Positions 1-5,867 of a stretch of DNA of 8,334 nucleotides are shown here, piece by piece. Each line of letters begins with the position of its first letter. Position 1 is the first letter of the stretch. The position numbers were made by a program, and so were the translations under genes. The stretch lies in contig CAZMXI010000199.1 of NCBI GenBank assembly GCA_964570205.1, forward strand, positions 1 through 8,334, written 5' to 3'. The stretch is from CAZMXI01 sp964570205. GTDB taxonomy: Bacteria; Planctomycetota; Phycisphaerae; Tepidisphaerales; Tepidisphaeraceae. The notes beneath the pieces were generated by a model. It saw only the letters and a list, made by a program, of their open reading frames with translations. It did no database searches and had not been told where the DNA came from.

Positions 1-70
1 TTCCCTATACCCTGTTATCGGCCAGAGCCGGCCTGCAACGACGGTCGTGGACCCGAGAGCTTCGCCTTTG

Positions 71-99
71 TTGCAAATCGGGTGTCGTTTCCCCATAAT
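71..99 (+). promoter_or_regulatory. Candidate sigma70-type promoter for hppA
   Basis: TTGCAA (71-76) and CATAAT (94-99) are separated by exactly 17 bases, matching the -35 and -10 consensus at 4/6 and 5/6 positions. Transcription would begin near 106, giving a leader of about 195 nt before the hppA start codon. This is the best such pair in the gene-free stretch. Spacing and similarity are the only evidence, so another start cannot be excluded. Confidence 0.4.
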
Positions 100-160
100 A
101 TCGCGACTCAGGTTCGATATAAGACTCTTTTAGTCGGGTATTTAGACGGCTTGGGCGGAT

Positions 161-272
161 CGGGAGCAGGCGTTCCGCAACGCCCGGGCCATGGTTGATC
201 GAGAAAGGTGTCGTACCCGCCGCTCTGCGCAGGAGCCCGTTGGGCCGAAGGGCGCGCCTCGGATTGCTCCCG
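161..272 (+). other. Foldable hppA mRNA leader closed by a 7-bp long-range helix
   Basis: The gene-free stretch 1-301 holds no convincing coding sequence, but its second half can fold. CGGGAGC (161-167) is perfectly complementary to GCTCCCG (266-272). Inside lie a perfect 6-bp hairpin (169-174 with 179-184, loop CCGC) and a hairpin at 245-262 (CCGA/TCGG with an inner GG/CC). The shape resembles a multibranched regulatory leader, but I recognise no known riboswitch class. In DNA this GC-rich, such pairings arise fairly often by chance, so treat it as a candidate only. Confidence 0.25.
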
Positions 273-301
273 GCAGAAGGGCGAAGTGGAAGGAATGAGA
301 T

Positions 302-3064
302 ATGAATGGCACAGCACGTCGGAGTAGCTGGTTGACGATGGGACGATTGAGCAGTTGGGCTTTGTTGGGCCTGATGGCGGTGGCCGTGTTGGCGATGCCG
401 GTGGCGGCGCTGGCGGCGGATGCGACGCCCGCGGTTCAGCCCGCGGGTGGCGAAACGCAGTCCTCGCATGGCTTTGGTGCGATCCCGGCGGTCTGGTGGA
501 TTGCCCCGGCCGGCTCGGTCCTGGCGCTGATCTTCGCCTGGGTCTTCTACAAGGGCATGCTCGCGTCCGACGAGGGCGACGAAGACATGAAACGCGTGTC
601 CGGCTACGTGCGGACCGGCGCGATGGCGTATCTGAGGCAGCAGTACAAGGTCGTCGGCATCTTCTTCATTGTGGTGTCGGCGATCCTGTTCTGGATGGGC
701 TGGGGCCTGCACGTCCAGCACAAGATTGTGTTCGTCGCATTCCTGACCGGTGGCTTCTTCAGCGGTCTGTGCGGCTGGCTGGGCATGAACACCGCGACGC
801 GCGCGAGCCATCGTACCGCCGCCGGCGCGCGCAAGAGTCTGAACGACGGCCTCGTGGTCGCGTTCCGCTCGGGCGCGGTCATGGGCCTGGTGGTGGTGGG
901 CTTCGGGCTGATCGACATCTGCCTGTGGTTCCTGCTGCTGTACGGCAATGTGCTTCCGTTCGAGTTCACGCAGAACATGACCTTGAACGACATCACCGTC
1001 GTGATGCTTACGTTCGGCATGGGTGCCAGCTCGCAGGCGTTGTTCGCCCGCGTGGGCGGCGGCATCTACACCAAGGCCGCCGATGTCGGCGCTGACCTGG
1101 TCGGCAAAGTCGAGAAGGGCATCCCCGAGGATGACCCCCGCAACCCGGCTACCATCGCCGACAACGTCGGAGACAACGTCGGTGATGTGGCCGGCATGGG
1201 CGCTGACCTGTACGAGTCGTACTGCGGATCAATTCTGGCGACGGCCGCCCTGGGCGTGGCCGCTGCTGCCGCGATCTTCCCGGGCGGCGCCGATAGGGGA
1301 GAGGGCTTCACGGCGGCCATGCGGCTGCTGAGCGCCCCGATGGTCCTGGCGGGCATCGGCATCGTGCTGTCGATCATCGGCATCTACCTGGTGCGGACGA
1401 AGGACAATGCGACGATGGGACAGCTCCTGAATGCCCTTCGCACCGGCATCTATGGCAGCTCGATCCTGATCGCGATCGCCGCGCTGGGCGTGTGCTGGCT
1501 GCTGTTGGGCGGCATCGAGTCTGCCGCCACCGGAATCCGGGTGAGTTGGCTGGGCGTCTGGGGCGCCATCATGGCGGGCCTGGTGGCCGGCAACGTCATC
1601 GGATATGCCACCGAATATTACACCAGTTATGACTACAAGCCCACGCAGCGCGTCAGCGAGCAGGGTCTGACCGGCCCGGCGACCGTGATCATCGCTGGCA
1701 TCGCCTTGGGCATGAAGAGTACGTGGGCGTCCATCGTGACGGTGATCGTGGCGATTATCTGCGCGTTCGTGTGGGCCGGCGGCGGCCAGGAATTCCTGCT
1801 GGGCCTCTACGGCATCGGCATCGCCGCGGTCGGCATGTTGGCGACGCTGGGCATCACCCTGGCGACGGATGCTTACGGTCCAATCGCCGACAACGCCGGC
1901 GGCAACGCCGAGATGACTGGCCAGAAGCCGGAAGTGCGGCATCGCACCGATGCGCTGGACTCGCTGGGCAACACGACCGCCGCGACCGGCAAGGGCTTCG
2001 CCATTGGCTCGGCGGCCCTCACGGCCCTGGCCCTGCTGGCGGCCTATGTTGAAGAGGTGCGCATCGGCCAGATCCGCGAATCCATGGCCTATGTGACGCA
2101 GACCGTCGAGAAGAGCGGCGCGGTTCAGCCCAATGAGGCCCTCGGTTACTACTACGGCAACGGCAAGATCGCCCAGCGGAAGGGCGACGGCAAGGCTGAC
2201 GGCGACTTTGAGGCGTTCATGGTCCTGAGTCCCGAGAACTTCGACGCATTCCTGAAGCCGGGAGACCGCATCGCCAATATCCCGGCGACTCGAACCAAGG
2301 AAGGCGTCCGCGAGGTGTTGTACACTCCGGCCGGCGGCCAGCCGCAGGAATTGCGCATCGTGTCGGCCCGCAAGGCGTCGATGGCGCAATACATGGACTT
2401 CTACAACGTGACGCTGATGAACCCGAAGGTGCTCTGCGGCATGTTCGCGGGCGTGTTGCTGGTGATGATCTTCTGCGCGATGACCATGGAAGCGGTCGGC
2501 CGGGCGGCGTACCGGATGATGCTGGAATGCCGCATTCAGTTCGGCAAGATGCGCGATTTCCTGCGAGCCCAGGGCAAGGATGATGCGTACATCAGCAACC
2601 CGGACAACTGGCCGCGCACTCCGATCTCCCACCAGGGCGAGACCGTGCCGGATTACTCCAAGGCCGTCGCGATTTCGACCAAGGGCGCGCAGCGGGAAAT
2701 GATCCTGCCGTCGCTGCTGGCGGTGATCGTGCCGGTCCTGGTCGGCCTGATCCTGGACGTGGCGGGTGTCATGGGTCTTCTGGCCGGTGGCCTGACGTCC
2801 GGATTCGCGGTGGCCGTATTCATGGCCAACGCCGGCGGCGCATGGGACAACGCCAAGAAGTACATCGAGAGCGGCAAGCATGGCGGCAAGCGGTCGGATC
2901 CCCACAAGGCGACTGTCGTCGGTGACACCGTCGGCGATCCGTTTAAGGACACGTCCGGTCCGAGCCTGAACATCCTCATCAAACTGATGAGCATGGTTAG
3001 CGTCGTGTTCGCCGGCCTCGTGGTGGCTTATGGCCCCGAGATCGGCCGCTGGCTTGGCCTGTAG
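302..3064 (+). CDS. hppA: Membrane-bound ion-pumping pyrophosphatase, K+-dependent type
   Basis: This 920-residue polytopic protein hydrolyses pyrophosphate at the cytoplasmic face and pumps H+ and/or Na+ outward. Diagnostic motifs are present: DVGAD at 261-265 followed by K269, the EDDPRNPATIADNVGDNVGD block at 276-295, DNAGGNAEM at 530-538, and the C-terminal DTVGDPFKDTSG at 875-886. Residues 557-566 read NTTAATGKGF; Ala560 and Gly563 mark the K+-dependent subfamily (K+-independent enzymes carry Lys at the first site). Glu305 in ADLYES sits at the semi-conserved gate position associated with Na+-transporting members, so Na+ pumping is possible. Family members are usually about 660-800 residues. 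The excess comes from a signal-peptide-like N-terminus (hydrophobic 19-38, ALA-AD cleavage-like site after 38), about 100 extra residues between TM12 and TM13 (about 590-700), and a longer loop near 765-800. The start is supported by AAGGA at 290-294, 7 nt upstream. The transcription unit looks monocistronic. Pump ion is inferred. Confidence 0.99.
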   Translation: MNGTARRSSWLTMGRLSSWALLGLMAVAVLAMPVAALAADATPAVQPAGGETQSSHGFGAIPAVWWIAPAGSVLALIFAWVFYKGMLASDEGDEDMKRVSGYVRTGAMAYLRQQYKVVGIFFIVVSAILFWMGWGLHVQHKIVFVAFLTGGFFSGLCGWLGMNTATRASHRTAAGARKSLNDGLVVAFRSGAVMGLVVVGFGLIDICLWFLLLYGNVLPFEFTQNMTLNDITVVMLTFGMGASSQALFARVGGGIYTKAADVGADLVGKVEKGIPEDDPRNPATIADNVGDNVGDVAGMGADLYESYCGSILATAALGVAAAAAIFPGGADRGEGFTAAMRLLSAPMVLAGIGIVLSIIGIYLVRTKDNATMGQLLNALRTGIYGSSILIAIAALGVCWLLLGGIESAATGIRVSWLGVWGAIMAGLVAGNVIGYATEYYTSYDYKPTQRVSEQGLTGPATVIIAGIALGMKSTWASIVTVIVAIICAFVWAGGGQEFLLGLYGIGIAAVGMLATLGITLATDAYGPIADNAGGNAEMTGQKPEVRHRTDALDSLGNTTAATGKGFAIGSAALTALALLAAYVEEVRIGQIRESMAYVTQTVEKSGAVQPNEALGYYYGNGKIAQRKGDGKADGDFEAFMVLSPENFDAFLKPGDRIANIPATRTKEGVREVLYTPAGGQPQELRIVSARKASMAQYMDFYNVTLMNPKVLCGMFAGVLLVMIFCAMTMEAVGRAAYRMMLECRIQFGKMRDFLRAQGKDDAYISNPDNWPRTPISHQGETVPDYSKAVAISTKGAQREMILPSLLAVIVPVLVGLILDVAGVMGLLAGGLTSGFAVAVFMANAGGAWDNAKKYIESGKHGGKRSDPHKATVVGDTVGDPFKDTSGPSLNILIKLMSMVSVVFAGLVVAYGPEIGRWLGL

Positions 3065-3096
3065 TCTGTAAGCCGGAACCAGTTACATAGTTCATA

Positions 3097-3124
3097 CCGG
3101 CCCGCCGTTTCGACGGCGGGCCGG
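3097..3124 (+). terminator. 12-bp perfect hairpin downstream of hppA
   Basis: Arms 3097-3108 and 3113-3124 are perfect reverse complements around a TTCG tetraloop, starting 33 nt after the hppA stop codon. No T-run follows on either strand. It may therefore protect the 3' end or act with a factor rather than being a classical intrinsic terminator. Confidence 0.65.
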
Positions 3125-3244
3125 CTTCGTCGCCGGGTGCAAGCCGCAGCGGTCTGTTGGGCCATATCCCGGACCGGATGCCGCCATGAAGAGAAGACCG
3201 GTGAAGTGGCCGGACTTGAAGAACGCCCGTTCCGTGGTGGCCGC

Positions 3245-3278
3245 AAAAGCAAGCCCCGGCGCATGGGCCGGGGCTTGT
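3245..3278 (-). terminator. Intrinsic terminator of the ferredoxin gene
   Basis: An 11-bp perfect stem (3250-3260 with 3267-3277, 6-nt loop) is followed on the minus strand by CTTTTG (T-run opposite 3245-3248). It lies 27 nt past the ferredoxin stop codon. The 120 bases between this element and the hppA hairpin show no supportable gene. Confidence 0.8.
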
Positions 3279-3304
3279 AACCGCAGGTGTTGTTGACGCA
3301 ACCG

Positions 3305-3565
3305 CTACTTCCTGTAATACGCCGCGTTCTTTTCGATGAAGGCGACCCATTCGGCCGGCAGGTCTTCCTGGGGAAAGATGGCGTTCACGGGGCATTCATC
3401 GACGCACAGCCCGCAGTCAATGCAGGTGTCGGGGTCGATGTAGAGCATCTCCGCATCGGCAAAAGCCGCTTCGTCCTTGGTGGGGTGAATGCAGTCCACG
3501 GGGCAGACGGCGACGCAGGCGGTGTCCTTGGTCCCGATGCAGGGCTGGGCGATGATATGAGCCAT
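3305..3565 (-). CDS. 7Fe-type ferredoxin ([3Fe-4S][4Fe-4S])
   Basis: This is an 86-residue soluble electron carrier of the low-potential bacterial ferredoxin family. Cysteines follow the 7Fe pattern known from Azotobacter FdI: Cys9, Cys17 and Cys58 would bind a [3Fe-4S] cluster, and Cys21, Cys48, Cys51 and Cys54 a [4Fe-4S] cluster. The first half keeps C-x7-C-x3-CP and has Thr12 where 8Fe ferredoxins carry another ligand, which supports the 3Fe assignment. Cys25 matches the extra free cysteine seen beside the cluster in this group. The C-terminal segment with DLPAEW and an aromatic tail is typical of the family. A strong AAAGGAG lies about 8 nt before the ATG on the minus strand, and the gene has its own promoter and terminator. 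The redox partner cannot be read from the context: neighbouring gpmI needs no ferredoxin. Confidence 0.97.
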   Translation of the reverse strand: MAHIIAQPCIGTKDTACVAVCPVDCIHPTKDEAAFADAEMLYIDPDTCIDCGLCVDECPVNAIFPQEDLPAEWVAFIEKNAAYYRK

Positions 3566-3593
3566 GAAGTCTCTCCTTTAGTCCTCGATCGGA

Positions 3594-3621
3594 ATTATAG
3601 GAGCGTCTCGAAGACGGACAA
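3594..3621 (-). promoter_or_regulatory. Promoter of the ferredoxin gene
   Basis: On the minus strand a perfect TATAAT (3594-3599) follows TTGTCC (3616-3621) after 16 bases. Transcription would start near 3587, leaving a leader of about 20 nt with the SD inside it. The -35 box begins within 7 bases of the T-run of the gpmI terminator, so the two units are packed without overlapping. Confidence 0.7.
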
Positions 3622-3627
3622 CTGGAG

Positions 3628-3672
3628 AAAAGGCCGCGTGTTACGCGACGAGCCCATCGCGCAACACGCGGC
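3628..3672 (-). terminator. Intrinsic terminator of gpmI
   Basis: A 10-bp perfect stem (3633-3642 with 3663-3672) continues, after one mismatch, into 5 more pairs (3644-3648 with 3657-3661). On the minus strand the stem is followed by CTTTTCTC. It begins 7 nt past the gpmI stop codon and isolates gpmI from the ferredoxin gene. Confidence 0.85.
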
Positions 3673-3679
3673 GATACCG

Positions 3680-5317
3680 TTACGCCTGGATCAGGGATTC
3701 ACCTGTCATTTCCTTGGGCTTAGCTAGTCCCATCAGATGAAGCAGCGTGGGAGCGACGTCGGCAAGGCGGCCATCCTTGCGAAGGGCGTTGGTCTTGAAG
3801 CGGTCATCCACCACAATCAAAGGCACGTCGAAGGTGGTGTGAGCGGTATGGGGCCCGCCGGTGGTGGGGTCGAACTCCTGTTCGGAATTGCCATGGTCGG
3901 CGGTGACGATAACTGCGCCGCCCTGATCGGCGGTGGCCTTGAGTATCCGCCCGACGCACTCATCAACGGCTTCAATGGCTTTGATGGCCGCCTGGAGATT
4001 CCCGGTATGGCCAACCATGTCGCCGTTGGCAAAATTCACCACAATCAGGTCGTACTGGCCGGAGTTGATTCGCTTAACGACCTCGTCGGCGACGGGATCG
4101 GCGCTCATCTCGGGCTTCTGGTCATACGTATCGATGCGGTTGCCCTTGTCGTCGGTCTTCGGCGAGGGAACCAGTGCGCGGTCTTCGCCGGGGAACGGGT
4201 CATCGCGATAGTCGTTGAAGAAAAAAGTCACGTGCGGGTATTTCTCGGTCTCAGCACAGCGGAACTGCTTCAGGCCGAGCTTTGAAACGTACTCGCCCAG
4301 GATATTAGTCATCTTCGGCGGCTTGGGATAAGCCACCTTCACTGGCAGACCGGTCTCATAGGCTGTGAGGGTGACGTAATACAGATCCAGCTTCTTCCCA
4401 CGCTCGAATCCCTGGCTGACGACCTGCCCGGTCTTGTCCGTTTCGGTGTAGGGAAACCGATCGTAAACGAAGGCCTTGGTGATTTCCCGCGGTCGGTCGC
4501 CGCGGAAGTTGAAGAAGATGACCGAGTCGCCGTCTTTGACGGTCGCGCGAGGCCTCTGTCCGTCCTCGCAGATGATCGACGGGGCGATGAACTCGTCGCC
4601 CCGCATGTTCGGCTCGGTGGGATGGTCGTAATAGTGCTGGATGGCCTCGGTGGCCGAGCGGAACTTCGTTCCCTCGCCAAGAACCATAGCGCGGAAAGCG
4701 CGTTCGACGCGGCCCCAGCGGTTGTCGCGGTCCATGGCCCAGTAGCGGCCGATGACCGTCGCGACCTTGCCGGCGCCGATCTGGGCGAATTTCGCCTCGA
4801 TCTCCTTCATGTATCCGAGGCCCGAGTTGGGCGGCGAGTCCCGGCCGTCCATGAAGGCGTGCAGATAGACGCGCAACAGCCCCTTTCGCTTGGCCAGATC
4901 GGCACAGGCATACAGATGCTCAAGCAGGCTGTGAACGCCGATGTCCGAGCACAGGCCCATCAGGTGCAGCGAGCCGTTGCCCTTCATCGCGTGATCGACG
5001 GCCGCGTTGAGCTCGGCATTCTGAAAAAACTCGCCGGCGCGGATGGACTTGGTGATCCGGACGGATTCCTGGTCGACGATTCGACCGGCGCCGATGTTCT
5101 GGTGTCCGACCTCGCTGTTGCCCATCGTGCCCTCAGGCAGGCCGACATCGAAGCCGCTGCAATGAATGAGCGTGCTGGGATACTCGGCCATGATGCGGTC
5201 TTCGGTAGGGTGTTTGGCGAGAAAAATAGCGTTGGATGAGTTGAGGGCAGGGTCGGGATTATGTCCCCATCCATCACGAACGATCAGGACGACGGGGCGC
5301 TTCTGAACGGTGGGCAT
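3680..5317 (-). CDS. gpmI: 2,3-bisphosphoglycerate-independent phosphoglycerate mutase
   Basis: This 545-residue cytoplasmic enzyme interconverts 3- and 2-phosphoglycerate in glycolysis and gluconeogenesis using two Mn2+ ions and a phosphoserine intermediate. It belongs to the alkaline-phosphatase superfamily. The nucleophile is Ser68 in MGNSEVGHQNIGAGR. Metal and substrate residues are visible as Asp15 (DGWG), His129 (SDIGVHS), the DGRD block at 157-160, RGDR at 272-275, Lys359, Asp433 and His437 (NGDMVGHTG), Asp474-His475 (TADHGN) and His493. The usual SDGGVHSH reads SDIGVHSL here, a mild deviation that keeps the key histidine. The family is usually about 510 residues; the extra length includes a few inserted residues near 388-397 (before TYDQKPEMS). 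The ATG at 5317 is preceded by AGAGAGGA at close spacing. It is divergent from the Lys-rich peptide gene and appears monocistronic. Confidence 0.99.
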   Translation of the reverse strand: MPTVQKRPVVLIVRDGWGHNPDPALNSSNAIFLAKHPTEDRIMAEYPSTLIHCSGFDVGLPEGTMGNSEVGHQNIGAGRIVDQESVRITKSIRAGEFFQNAELNAAVDHAMKGNGSLHLMGLCSDIGVHSLLEHLYACADLAKRKGLLRVYLHAFMDGRDSPPNSGLGYMKEIEAKFAQIGAGKVATVIGRYWAMDRDNRWGRVERAFRAMVLGEGTKFRSATEAIQHYYDHPTEPNMRGDEFIAPSIICEDGQRPRATVKDGDSVIFFNFRGDRPREITKAFVYDRFPYTETDKTGQVVSQGFERGKKLDLYYVTLTAYETGLPVKVAYPKPPKMTNILGEYVSKLGLKQFRCAETEKYPHVTFFFNDYRDDPFPGEDRALVPSPKTDDKGNRIDTYDQKPEMSADPVADEVVKRINSGQYDLIVVNFANGDMVGHTGNLQAAIKAIEAVDECVGRILKATADQGGAVIVTADHGNSEQEFDPTTGGPHTAHTTFDVPLIVVDDRFKTNALRKDGRLADVAPTLLHLMGLAKPKEMTGESLIQA

Positions 5318-5382
5318 GTGATCCTCTCTGTGTTTTCCGCCCGCGGCGGCGCCTGATGCGCTGGCCTTTCGCGGGTCGAGAA

Positions 5383-5410
5383 ATCTTATGCGCCTCGCCG
5401 CGAGTCACAA
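5383..5410 (-). promoter_or_regulatory. Possible gpmI promoter
   Basis: On the minus strand TTGTGA (5405-5410) and TAAGAT (5383-5388) are separated by 16 bases, each matching consensus at 4/6. Transcription would start near 5376, giving a leader of about 60 nt. The match is modest. Confidence 0.3.
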
Positions 5411-5430
5411 GTTCGCCGATCCGGCGCGAG

Positions 5431-5489
5431 AAAAAAGATGTCGTGAACAGCAAAAAAACATTGACGCGAATGAAGACCTTACTTAAATT
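5431..5489 (+). promoter_or_regulatory. Strong-looking promoter with phased A-tracts for the Lys-rich peptide gene
   Basis: TTGACG (5461-5466, 5/6 consensus) is followed after 16-17 bases by TTAAAT/TAAATT (5483-5489). Two A-tracts lie directly upstream, 5431-5436 and 5452-5458. Their starts are 21 bases apart, about two helical turns, as expected for a bent UP-like element. Transcription would begin near 5495, just before the SD. The weak -10 is the least convincing part. Confidence 0.5.
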
Positions 5490-5497
5490 CTGTATCC

Positions 5498-5509
5498 GAA
5501 AGGAGGTGA
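5498..5509 (+). promoter_or_regulatory. Near-complete anti-SD match (RBS)
   Basis: GAAAGGAGGTGA is complementary over 12 consecutive bases to the conserved 3' end of bacterial 16S rRNA, and it ends 8 nt before the ATG at 5518. It is the strongest ribosome-binding site in the window. It fixes the start of the small gene at 5518 rather than at upstream in-frame ATGs (5356, 5470). Confidence 0.85.
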
Positions 5510-5517
5510 CAAGCGCC

Positions 5518-5589
5518 ATGGCCAAGAAGGCAGCTAAGAAGTCGTCGAAGAAGACGACCAAGAAGACGACCAAGAAAGCCAAGAAGTAA
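5518..5589 (+). CDS. 23-residue Lys-Lys repeat peptide
   Basis: I do not recognise a named family. The peptide is a start Met-Ala followed by KK pairs every four residues, separated by AA, SS, TT, TT and A. It has 12 lysines in 23 residues and no acidic or aromatic residue. The pattern resembles the Lys/Ala/Thr-rich tails of eukaryotic H1 and of bacterial H1-like or HU-tail proteins, so binding to DNA or RNA is a reasonable inference, but no folded domain is present. Part of the coding DNA is a 12-bp tandem repeat (AAGAAGACGACC twice, 5548-5571). Translation from 5518 is supported by the extended SD at 5498-5509. A longer in-frame reading from 5356 would add 54 residues with no SD. The gene has its own promoter and a strong terminator, so it looks like an independent, highly expressed unit. 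It could instead be a regulatory leader peptide for parA. Confidence 0.75.
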   Translation: MAKKAAKKSSKKTTKKTTKKAKK

Positions 5590-5600
5590 CGAGCTTCTGG

Positions 5601-5699
5601 GCTCGGGTCCGTGGCTTCAGGCCCGAGTGAGTCTTCAAGTCGGAACGCAACAGTCACCACATTCCGTTTTGGGCCTTGGCTCCAATGAGGCCCCGAAAC
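5601..5699 (+). other. Structured 3' region of the Lys-rich peptide transcript
   Basis: Consecutive stem-loops follow the stop codon. Stem one is 5601-5609 with 5620-5628 (9 bp, two wobbles, core CTCGGG/CCCGAG). A weaker 5-bp stem pairs 5641-5645 with 5662-5666. Stem two is 5666-5676 with 5688-5699 (11 bp with one bulged C at 5694; core GGGCCT/AGGCCC). The terminator hairpin follows immediately. I recognise no known RNA family (not tmRNA, SRP RNA or RNase P by eye). Confidence 0.4.
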
Positions 5700-5700
5700 A

Positions 5701-5741
5701 AAGAGAAAGCTTCCCAGCCACGGCGGAAGCTTTCTTTTTTT
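5701..5741 (+). terminator. Strong intrinsic terminator
   Basis: The perfect 10-bp stem GAAAGCTTCC (5705-5714) with GGAAGCTTTC (5725-5734) is followed by seven Ts (5735-5741). The upstream A-rich arm 5701-5704 can pair further into the T-run. It ends the Lys-rich peptide transcript 112 nt after its stop codon and lies 126 nt before parA. Confidence 0.92.
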
Positions 5742-5800
5742 AGGGGAGGAAAGCGGCAGCCGGAGGCCGGGTGCTGAACGCGGTTGGCTTGTCTTCGCCG

Positions 5801-5821
5801 GGAGATTCGGGGAAAATCTCC
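5801..5821 (+). repeat. Inverted repeat upstream of parA, possible operator
   Basis: GGAGATT (5801-5807) and AATCTCC (5815-5821) are perfect 7-base arms around a 7-base centre. A weak promoter-like pair, TTGTCT (5789-5794) and GAAAAT (5812-5817) with a 17-base spacer, overlaps the repeat so that the right arm covers the -10. It could be an operator for parA-vanZ or a leader hairpin. Confidence 0.3.
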
Positions 5822-5867
5822 GCCTGAAGGACGAAGCTGTAATCCATCGCTCCACACGGAGGTGGCC

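Noticed and set aside
161..300. Fluoride or c-di-GMP riboswitch upstream of hppA
   Set aside because: Fluoride riboswitches do occur upstream of pyrophosphatase genes, but the conserved core bases of that class and of GEMM are not present here by eye.
5..811. Minus-strand open frame of 268 codons over the hppA leader and 5' end
   Set aside because: It is antisense to the hppA N-terminal region, with shadow-like Arg/His-rich composition and no SD or domain.
1229..2905. Long minus-strand open frame (558 codons) opposite hppA
   Set aside because: It lies wholly antisense to a well-conserved gene, is His/Arg/Gln-rich in the manner of a GC-biased shadow frame, and shows no recognisable domain.
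3186..3279. Small plus-strand ORF (about 30 codons) in the convergent spacer
   Set aside because: There is no SD, and its end lies inside the ferredoxin terminator hairpin.
5356..5517. N-terminal extension of the Lys-rich peptide to 77 residues
   Set aside because: Neither ATG 5356 nor ATG 5470 has an SD. The stretch contains the promoter and the SD for ATG 5518, which fits a 12-base anti-SD match.
5548..5571. 12-bp tandem repeat as a possible CRISPR-like or satellite array
   Set aside because: There are only two copies, and it is fully explained by the repeating TTKK codons of the peptide gene.
5784..5867. 28-residue N-terminal extension of ParA
   Set aside because: Soj/ParA proteins begin close to the Walker A motif, as does the reading from 5868, which has GGAGGT upstream. 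The extension crosses the inverted repeat.
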